Source: JACVRW01 sp963764665 (GTDB taxonomy: Bacteria > Actinomycetota > Thermoleophilia > Solirubrobacterales > Thermoleophilaceae). From it: DNA of 64,000 bases. Under the pieces are notes generated by a model. That model searched no databases and had not been told where the DNA came from. It saw nothing but the letters and a program-made list of their open reading frames with translations. Numbering within the stretch: position 1 is the first letter of the stretch; each line of letters starts with the position of its first letter. The translations under genes and the position numbers were made by a program. The stretch spans positions 199,314-263,313 of the forward strand of contig CAVXTL010000026.1 in NCBI GenBank assembly GCA_963764665.1, written 5' to 3'. Positions 15,463 to 21,581 of the stretch are shown here, in pieces.

Positions 15463-16336
15463 GGAACTTCTCGAGCGCCGACGTGATCGCGTCGGGGCGA
15501 TCCTCGACGAGGAAGTGGCCGGCGTCCTCGAGCTCCACGGTGTCCGCGTGGGGGAAGAGCTCGCGCCACTGGTCGAGGAAGATCGGCTGGAACACGCGGT
15601 CGCGCATGCCCCAGACCAGCAGGGTCGGCACCTTCAGGGAGTCCAGCCGCTCGTGGATGGACGCGATCAGGCCCGCGCTGCGGTCGCGCTCGGTCAGTGG
15701 GATGTCGCGTTGGAACGCGAGCGTGCCGACGCGCGACCAGTAGTTCGGGAAGGGCGCGCGGTAGGCGTCCATCATGAGCGGCTCGGTATCGCGTCTGGCC
15801 ATCCCCCCGGGGATCGACTCCACGAACAGGTTGCCGCCGAGCGCGAGGATCTCACCCAGCCCCTCGTTGCGGAACTCGCGCACGAAGGGCGGCAGGAAGC
15901 TCGGCAGCTCCCAGGCCCAGGTGTTCATGATCACGAGGCCGCGCAGGCGCTCGATGCGCTCGAGCATCGCCCCGATCCCGATCGGGCCGCCCCAGTCGTG
16001 CACGACCAGCACGACGTCACTCAGGTCGAGTGAGTCGATCACAGCCAGCGCGTTGTCGATGTGCCTGCGCAATGTGTACGCGGACATGTGCGGAGGCTTG
16101 TCCGAGCGTCCGAAGCCCATGTGGTCGAAGGCCACGCAGCGGTGTCCCGCCGCGGGGAGATCGCGCAACTGGTGGCGCCAGAGGTAGCTCCAGGTGGGGT
16201 TGCCGTGGACGAAGAGCACGGGCGGGGCGTCCGCCGGACCCTCATCCACGTAGTGCAGCCGCACCGAGTCCGACTGCACGAATCCCGCGGCGTAGGGGAA
16301 CGTGCCGTCGAAGTCTCCGTCGAGGCGATGGCTCAT
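15449..16336 (-). CDS. Haloalkane dehalogenase-like alpha/beta hydrolase
   Basis: 295 residues. The oxyanion motif is HGNPTWSYLWR (44-54), the nucleophile elbow VVHDWGG with D114, and the catalytic His is in 'EDAGHFLVEDRP' (about 274). An Asp nucleophile with HGNPTW is typical of haloalkane dehalogenases, which replace halide with hydroxyl via an alkyl-enzyme ester; fluoroacetate dehalogenases and epoxide hydrolases share parts of this. The halide-binding Trp after the nucleophile (DW) is present. The real substrate is unknown. Divergent from the ThDP enzyme gene. Confidence 0.85.
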   Translation of the reverse strand: MSHRLDGDFDGTFPYAAGFVQSDSVRLHYVDEGPADAPPVLFVHGNPTWSYLWRHQLRDLPAAGHRCVAFDHMGFGRSDKPPHMSAYTLRRHIDNALAVIDSLDLSDVVLVVHDWGGPIGIGAMLERIERLRGLVIMNTWAWELPSFLPPFVREFRNEGLGEILALGGNLFVESIPGGMARRDTEPLMMDAYRAPFPNYWSRVGTLAFQRDIPLTERDRSAGLIASIHERLDSLKVPTLLVWGMRDRVFQPIFLDQWRELFPHADTVELEDAGHFLVEDRPDAITSALEKFLTTR

Positions 16337-16374
16337 GAGCTCCGCACGTATAGCAATCGGATAGCCTCGCGCCC

Positions 16375-18033
16375 GTGTCCACCGAAGCGCAGACCGAGCA
16401 GCGCGTAGGTCTCCACGGCGGCCGGCTGGTGGCCAAGCGCCTCAAGGCGCACGGCGTGACCAAGCTCTTCACGCTCTCCGGCGGCCACCTGTTCTCGATC
16501 TACGATGGCTGTCGCGAGGAGGGCATCGACATCGTCGACGTTCGCCATGAGCAGACGGCCGTGTTCGCCGCCGAGGGCTGGGCGAAGGCCACCCGCGAGC
16601 CCGGCGTGTGCGCGCTAACCGCCGGTCCGGGCGTCACCAACGGCATGAGCGGGATGGCGTCGGCCCTGCAGAACGGATCCCCGCTGCTCGTGCTCGGAGG
16701 CCGCGCCCCGGCCATGCGCTGGGGCCAGGGCTCGCTCCAGGAGATCGACCACGTGCCGTTCGTGGCGCCGGTGACCAAGCTGGCGCGCACCGCCGAATCC
16801 ACCGCCGACATCCCCGGGATCGTGGACGAGGCCCTCCGCGTGGCGGTGGAGGCGCCCACGGGTCCGACCTTCCTCGACTTCCCGCTCGACCACGTGTTCA
16901 TGGACTCGGAGGTGGACGCCGACTCTCCCGCCGAGCTTCAGGACCCTGGCAGCGCCCCGGCTGCCGACGGCGACGCGATCGCGCGTGCCGCCGAGCTGCT
17001 GCGCGGCGCAGAGCGCCCGGTGATCATGGCCGGGACCGGGCTCTACTGGGCACGCGGCGAGGCGGAGCTGCGGGCGCTGGCTGAGGAGCTCGGGATCCCA
17101 GTGTTCCTGAACGGCCTGGCGCGCGGCTGCGTGCCGGCCGACCACCCGCAGTTCTTCTCGCGTGCGCGCGGGACCGGGCTGAAGGGCGCCGACGTGGCGC
17201 TGGTGGTCGGAGTGCCGATGGACTTCCGCCTCGGCTTCGGCGCCTCGTTCGGCGACGAGACCCAGATCGTGGTGATGGGCTCGGCCCCGCCCGAGCGCCC
17301 CCACCCGCGCGAGGTGGCGGCGGAGCTCTTCGGCGGCGTTCCCGCCACGCTCCGCGCGCTGCGCGAGGCCGGCGCCGGAGGGCCCGACCGCTCGGCGTGG
17401 ACCGAGCAGCTGCGCGACGTCGAGAACGAGCGCCGCGCAGCCGAGCAGGACGACCTGAACGACGACCGCTCGCCGCTCCACCCGATGCGCCTCTACCGCG
17501 AGCTCTCACGAGTGCTCGACCGGGACGCCGTGGTGATCGGCGACGGCGGCGACTTCGTGTCGTTCGCCGGCCGCGTGATCGACAGCTACCAGCCCGGCTG
17601 CTGGATGGACCCCGGCCCATACGGGTGCCTCGGGACCGGGCCGGGCTATGCGCTGGCGGCCAAGCTGGCGCACCCGGACCGCCAGGTCTGCCTGCTGCTC
17701 GGCGACGGCGCCTTCGGCTTCTCGGGGCTCGAGTTCGACACGCTCGTGCGGCATGGAGTTCCGGTGGTCGCGGTGATGGGCAACAACGGCATCTGGGCGC
17801 TCGAGAAGCACCCGATGGAGTTCCTCTACGGCTACTCGGTGGCAGCCGATCTCCAGCCGGGCTGCCGCTACGACGAGGTCGTGGCCGCACTCGGCGGGCA
17901 CGGCGAGCTGGTGGAGCGCCCGGACGATCTGCAGCCCGCCCTCGAGCGCGCCTTCGCCTCCGGCAAGCCGGCGCTCGTGAACGTGCTGACCGACCCGAGC
18001 GTCGTCTACCCGCGCAAGTCGAACCTGGCGTAG
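16375..18033 (+). CDS. Thiamine-diphosphate enzyme, acetolactate synthase-like large subunit
   Basis: 552 residues. The ThDP-activating Glu is E59 in 'VDVRHEQTAVFAAEG'. The central domain follows, and the ThDP/Mg motif is GDGAFGFSG near 442, ending at 'VMGNNGIW'. The N-terminus contains 'KLFTLSGGHLFSIYDG'. The family includes acetolactate synthase, oxalyl-CoA decarboxylase and benzoylformate decarboxylase; no ilvN-type small subunit is adjacent, so a role in branched-chain amino acid synthesis is doubtful. GTG start, 38 bp from the divergent hydrolase. Confidence 0.85.
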   Translation: MSTEAQTEQRVGLHGGRLVAKRLKAHGVTKLFTLSGGHLFSIYDGCREEGIDIVDVRHEQTAVFAAEGWAKATREPGVCALTAGPGVTNGMSGMASALQNGSPLLVLGGRAPAMRWGQGSLQEIDHVPFVAPVTKLARTAESTADIPGIVDEALRVAVEAPTGPTFLDFPLDHVFMDSEVDADSPAELQDPGSAPAADGDAIARAAELLRGAERPVIMAGTGLYWARGEAELRALAEELGIPVFLNGLARGCVPADHPQFFSRARGTGLKGADVALVVGVPMDFRLGFGASFGDETQIVVMGSAPPERPHPREVAAELFGGVPATLRALREAGAGGPDRSAWTEQLRDVENERRAAEQDDLNDDRSPLHPMRLYRELSRVLDRDAVVIGDGGDFVSFAGRVIDSYQPGCWMDPGPYGCLGTGPGYALAAKLAHPDRQVCLLLGDGAFGFSGLEFDTLVRHGVPVVAVMGNNGIWALEKHPMEFLYGYSVAADLQPGCRYDEVVAALGGHGELVERPDDLQPALERAFASGKPALVNVLTDPSVVYPRKSNLA

Positions 18034-18077
18034 CGCGCGGCGGGCAGTCGCGGCCGGCCGGGGTGGTCCCTAGGGCA

Positions 18078-18114
18078 TAAAAAGGGACCGCCCGGAATCA
18101 TTCCGGGCGGTCCC
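18078..18114 (-). terminator. Strong intrinsic terminator
   Basis: A perfect stem of about 13 bp (GGGACCGCCCGGA/TCCGGGCGGTCCC) with a short AT-rich loop is followed on the minus strand by TTTTTAT. It ends the transcript from the ppx side and the candidate RNA, and converges with the ThDP enzyme gene. Confidence 0.85.
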
Positions 18115-18268
18115 ATAAACGGCCCCATCAGGACGGGCAGGGGTACGTGCCTTGAAAGGGCCTTGCGGTTCGAGCGGCGGGAGGCGCCGATACGAAAGCG
18201 GCTTCGCCCGAACCTATGTACCGAGCGATGGCCGACGACGTTAAGCCGCACGGCTTCTCCACCCGGCG
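18084..18268 (-). ncRNA. Candidate structured small RNA downstream of ppx
   Basis: No coding frame is convincing here. A TATAGT -10 hexamer (18275-18280, minus strand) overlaps the ppx stop codon, and a strong terminator ends the unit about 185 nt later. Between them, pairs can be drawn: GCCG-TG-CGGC, a long arm GGTTCG plus GGCG pairing with CGCC and CGAACC around an inner hairpin GCCG/CGGC, and GGCCC/GGGCC. Length and layout would fit a 6S-like RNA, but I see no decisive family signature. It could also be a ppx 3' UTR-derived RNA. Confidence 0.4.
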
Positions 18269-18275
18269 GATCGGA

Positions 18276-19298
18276 CTATAGAGCAGAGTGCGGCTCGGCG
18301 GAAGGGGCTATTTGCGGGTTCATTTGCAGCGCGTTCCCGGCCGCGTCGAGGGCCGCGCCGTGGAGGATGTCGGCCTCGCTGACCTCGACTTCTTGCAGCC
18401 CGAACGCATGCAGCGAGCGCACCAGGATGGTGGCCCCGGCCACGATCGTCGGCGCGCGGTCGGGATGGAGGCCGGTGACCTGGCGGCGCTCCGCGAGCGG
18501 GAGGGACGCGAGCATGTCGCGGAGCTGCTCGCAGGCCTCGCGTGTGAGCCGGTGCCCGTGGACCCGGCGGGGGTCGTAGGGGTCGAGCCGGAGGTCGATG
18601 GCGGCGAGCGAGGTGGCGGTGCCGGCCACCGCGATCGCCCGGTCGACCTCGGCTCGTGTGTCCGAGGGGATGTCGCCGGCGATGACGCGGTCCACGTCGT
18701 CGGCGAGCGCCGCCAGCTCGGCGGGGGTGGGAGGGTCGCTGTGGAGGTGGCGCTCGGTGTGGCGCACCGAGCCCATGCGAGTGGACACATGGAACCCCAT
18801 CGGTGCGCAGCCGGCCGAGCCGGCTGCTTCCTCAAAGGCGGGCTCCTCGCCGGCGCGGCCGACGACGTACTCGGTGCTACCGCCACCGATGTCGATCACG
18901 AGCGTCGGGTCGCCCGGAGGCCGCCCGTGGGTGGCGCCCAGGAAGGTGAGCCTCGCCTCCTCGTCTCCTGAGATGACGCGCGGGTCGACCTGGAAGCGCC
19001 GGCGCAGGATGTCGGCGAGCTCCTGTCCGTTCTCGGCGTCGCGCATGGCGCTGGTGGCCACGCAGACGACGGTGTCGGCGCCGTGCCGGTCGAGTAGCTC
19101 CCGGTAACCCGCCACGGCGTCCACGACGCGCTGGATGGCGGCGTCGCTGAGCCTCCCCGCGGCCTCGAGACCCTCACCCAGCCTGGTCACGGTGGTCTGC
19201 CGCTCGACCTCCGTGAGCTCGCCGTCGGGCACCTCGGCGACGAGGAGTCGCGATGAGTTGGTGCCGAGGTCGATGACGCCGACGCGCCGCGTGCTCAC
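18276..19298 (-). CDS. ppx: Exopolyphosphatase / pppGpp phosphohydrolase (Ppx/GppA)
   Basis: 340 residues of the ASKHA fold. Motifs: 'GVIDLGTNSSRLLVAEV' (phosphate 1), 'VATSAMRDAENG', 'VISGDEEARLTFLGA' and 'TLVIDIGGGSTEYVVG' (phosphate 2). This length corresponds to the short two-domain actinobacterial Ppx. It degrades polyphosphate or pppGpp. Residues after 'GEEPAF' (EEAAGSAGCAPMG) are encoded by a copy of the 34-bp palindrome inserted in frame, before the conserved 'FHVSTRMGSVRHTERHL'. In other Ppx proteins these two flanks are nearly adjacent. Confidence 0.92.
   Translation of the reverse strand: MSTRRVGVIDLGTNSSRLLVAEVPDGELTEVERQTTVTRLGEGLEAAGRLSDAAIQRVVDAVAGYRELLDRHGADTVVCVATSAMRDAENGQELADILRRRFQVDPRVISGDEEARLTFLGATHGRPPGDPTLVIDIGGGSTEYVVGRAGEEPAFEEAAGSAGCAPMGFHVSTRMGSVRHTERHLHSDPPTPAELAALADDVDRVIAGDIPSDTRAEVDRAIAVAGTATSLAAIDLRLDPYDPRRVHGHRLTREACEQLRDMLASLPLAERRQVTGLHPDRAPTIVAGATILVRSLHAFGLQEVEVSEADILHGAALDAAGNALQMNPQIAPSAEPHSAL
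18800..18833 (-). repeat. 34-bp palindromic repeat, copy 4 (inside ppx)
   Basis: Same element as the copies near 1.9, 2.3 and 4.7 kb. The variable stem pair is G-C, so the 8-bp stem is perfect. It adds about 13 codons in frame to ppx without a stop, and is read in a different frame from copies 1 and 2. Confidence 0.88.
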
Positions 19299-19398
19299 GC
19301 GACGGGACGCTACCTGCCGGGCCGCCGCATTTCGCGGAGAAAACCCTGGACCGCTGGTTGAGGTGGCCTAGACAGGTTGGTAACCTCGCTGGAAGCGA

Positions 19399-19472
<74 letters not shown>

Positions 19473-19481
19473 CTGCCGAAG

Positions 19482-19509
19482 CCCCCGCAACCGCGGGGGT
19501 TTCGTTTTT
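19482..19509 (+). terminator. Terminator of tRNA-fMet
   Basis: Stem CCCCCGC, loop AACC, stem GCGGGGG, then TTTCGTTTTTC. It directly follows the tRNA. Confidence 0.85.
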
Positions 19510-19706
19510 CTGGGGACGAGACGGAGGAGGCGTTGAGGTACCACGGAGACGGCGCTCGGCACGCTCGCGTGGAGAGTGTCGGATCCATTGAGCGGACGAC
19601 TATGCCGGCATCTCCGAGCAGTGATGGACGACGGAGCGGCCCCGTTCGGGGCCGCTCCTTGTCTTGAGCCGCCGTGCCGGCCGCCTCGTTGCTCAGGTTT
19701 CGCGCG
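19510..19706. other. Gene-free stretch between tRNA-fMet and the MFS gene, with one terminator
   Basis: No convincing coding frame. A second strong hairpin, GGAGCGGCCCC-GTTC-GGGGCCGCTCC (19633-19658), is followed by TTGTCTT on the plus strand. A terminator this far beyond that of the tRNA suggests a short plus-strand transcript between them, but I see no promoter or family signature. It may also serve the convergent MFS transcript. Confidence 0.35.
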
Positions 19707-21260
19707 TCATGCCGCCACCGCCTCGCCCACCTCGGCGCTCCCGGCGGCGGCTTCGGAGCGGGACCGTGACGGCAGGAGGGCCAGGGCGATGAACGCTCCC
19801 AGGACGGCAACGCCCGCGGCGATGCTGGCGGCCGTCGTGATCGCGTCGATGAACGACTGGTCGGCGGCCGCGATCAGCTTGGCCCCTGCCCCGCCACCCA
19901 TCTGAGCTGCGACCTCGTGGGCCCCGCCCACGCTGTCGCTCGCCGCTTCGGCGGCGCCGTGGGGTAGCCCCGACGTGGCGCCGTCGATGCCCGATGCGTA
20001 CGTGGTGCTCACGACGCTGCCGAGCACCGCGACGCCCAAGGTCCCGCCCAGCTCGCGGACAACGTCATTCATGGCCGAGCCGATGCCCGCCTTGGCCTTG
20101 GGGAGCGATCCCATGATCGCCTCCGTGGCCGGCGCCATCGCCAGGCCCATGCCGACGCCCATCAGCGACAGGGCTCCGAAGACCCTCCAGTAATACTCGG
20201 TGTTGGCGTCCACGGCGGTGAACGCCCCAAGCGCGAAGGCAACGACCGCCAGCCCTCCCGCCACAACCGCCTTTGTGCCGAGGCGCGCGGTCAGCGCGAC
20301 AGAGAGCCTCGAGGCGAGGATCAGGCCGATCGCGATCGGCACCATCCGAACGCCGGCTTGCAGGGCGCTGTAGCCCATCACCGACTGCAAGTAGGTGGTG
20401 AGGAAGTACATGACGCCCATCAGCGCGAAGAACACGAAGGTGATCGAGATGCTTGCCGCGCTGAAGCGCAGGTTGCGGAACACGGTCACGTCGAGCATCG
20501 GCTGCTTCGCGCGCAGCTCCCAGGCAACGAATGCCCCCAGAATCGCCGCGCCCGTCGCGAACGCCGCCAGGATGGTCGTGCTCGTCCAACCCCGCTCGGA
20601 CGCCTCGATGAGGCCCCAGACCATCGCCGTCAGGCCCGAGACGGAAAGGCCGATGCCGGGGAAGTCGAGCCGTGGCGATTCCGGATCACGCGACTCCGGG
20701 ATCAGCACAGCGCCGGCGATGAGGCAGCCGAGCACAATGGGCAGGTTGACGAGGAAGATGCTGCTCCAGGCGAAGTTCTCGATCAGCCAGCCGCCGGAGA
20801 TCGGGCCGATTGCGATGCCCATCCCGGCCACGGCCGCCCAGACGGCGATCGCCTTGGGCCGCTCGTCCTTGGGGAAGATGTTCGTGATGATCGAGAGCGT
20901 CGTCGGCATGATCGCCGCCGCACCGACGCCCATCAGCGCCCGCGAGGCGATCAGCTCGGTCGAGCTGCTCGAGATCGCGGCCAGCAGCGAGCCGGCGCCA
21001 AAGATCCCCAAGCCGACGAACAGGGTGCGTTTGCGCCCGAATCGATCGCCGAGGCTTCCGGCCGCGAGCAGAAGGCCGGCGAACACGAGCAGGTAGCTGT
21101 CCACGATCCATTGCAGCTGACTCGAGCTCGCGTCGAGCTCCTCGCGGATGGTGGGGAGAGCGACGTTGAGGATGGTGTTGTCGACCGTCACCACCAGCAG
21201 GCTGAACGCCAGCACGACGAGCGCTAGCCAGCGGCGGGGGTAGGGGTTGGTCTCGGTCAT
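19707..21260 (-). CDS. MFS drug exporter, DHA2 (EmrB/QacA-like, 14 helices)
   Basis: About 517 residues. Family motifs: motif D1-like 'SLLVVTVDNTILNVALPTI', motif A 'LGDRFGRKRTLFVG' between helices 2 and 3, 'QLQWIVDSYLLVFAGLLL' and the C-motif 'GMGIAIGPISGGWLIENF'. Hydrophobicity fits 14 membrane helices. It exports drugs or hydrophobic compounds by proton antiport. Of the possible starts, 21260 has AAGGAGG at ideal spacing; ATG 21278 overlaps the upstream stop. It lies directly behind the small YCII-like gene and opposite a LAL regulator, which may control both. Confidence 0.93.
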   Translation of the reverse strand: MTETNPYPRRWLALVVLAFSLLVVTVDNTILNVALPTIREELDASSSQLQWIVDSYLLVFAGLLLAAGSLGDRFGRKRTLFVGLGIFGAGSLLAAISSSSTELIASRALMGVGAAAIMPTTLSIITNIFPKDERPKAIAVWAAVAGMGIAIGPISGGWLIENFAWSSIFLVNLPIVLGCLIAGAVLIPESRDPESPRLDFPGIGLSVSGLTAMVWGLIEASERGWTSTTILAAFATGAAILGAFVAWELRAKQPMLDVTVFRNLRFSAASISITFVFFALMGVMYFLTTYLQSVMGYSALQAGVRMVPIAIGLILASRLSVALTARLGTKAVVAGGLAVVAFALGAFTAVDANTEYYWRVFGALSLMGVGMGLAMAPATEAIMGSLPKAKAGIGSAMNDVVRELGGTLGVAVLGSVVSTTYASGIDGATSGLPHGAAEAASDSVGGAHEVAAQMGGGAGAKLIAAADQSFIDAITTAASIAAGVAVLGAFIALALLPSRSRSEAAAGSAEVGEAVAA

Positions 21261-21274
21261 TGCGGCCTCCTTGT

Positions 21275-21517
21275 TCATGGGATCTCGACCTCGCTGACCC
21301 TGGTCACCGTGGAGCGCTCGGCCACGAAGAACGGCAGCAGCGCGAGCGCCTCCGCCTCCGTCGCGGCCTCGACTGCCCACCAGATCGCGTGGCCGCCGGA
21401 GGCGCACGAAGCGAGCGTCGCCTGTCGGCGCAGCGGGCTTTCGTGCCCCTTGAAGGCGGTGAACGCGACACCGCACTCGTGTGGCCCGTGGCGGTGGTGA
21501 ACCAGGTAACAGGGCAT
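21275..21517 (-). CDS. Small conserved protein, ferredoxin-like (YCII/muconolactone-isomerase-like)
   Basis: 80 residues starting MPCYLVHHRHGPHECGV and containing 'GHAIWWAVEAATEAEALAL' and 'FFVAERSTVTRVSEVEIP'. The beta-alpha-beta rhythm and 'EAEALALLPFFVAERS' are like dimeric alpha/beta barrel proteins (YCII, DUF4242-type). Several His and Cys residues near the N-terminus could bind a ligand or metal. Function unknown. It overlaps ATG 21278 of the MFS gene by ATGA, so the two form an operon. Confidence 0.72.
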   Translation of the reverse strand: MPCYLVHHRHGPHECGVAFTAFKGHESPLRRQATLASCASGGHAIWWAVEAATEAEALALLPFFVAERSTVTRVSEVEIP

Positions 21518-21554
21518 GCGACGAGCGTCCCAGCGAACGCCAGCCCTGACATCG

Positions 21555-21576
21555 GGGTCAGACCCTGATTTGACCC
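21555..21576. promoter_or_regulatory. Inverted repeat GGGTCA-N10-TGACCC at the LAL regulator start
   Basis: Perfect 6-bp arms separated by 10 bases in the short space between the divergent YCII-like/MFS operon and the LAL regulator. It is placed for autoregulation and control of the exporter. The motif also resembles GGGGTCAGACCC-type repeats seen scattered in many genomes, so it could be a mobile repeat instead. Confidence 0.4.
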
Positions 21577-21581
21577 TGGTT

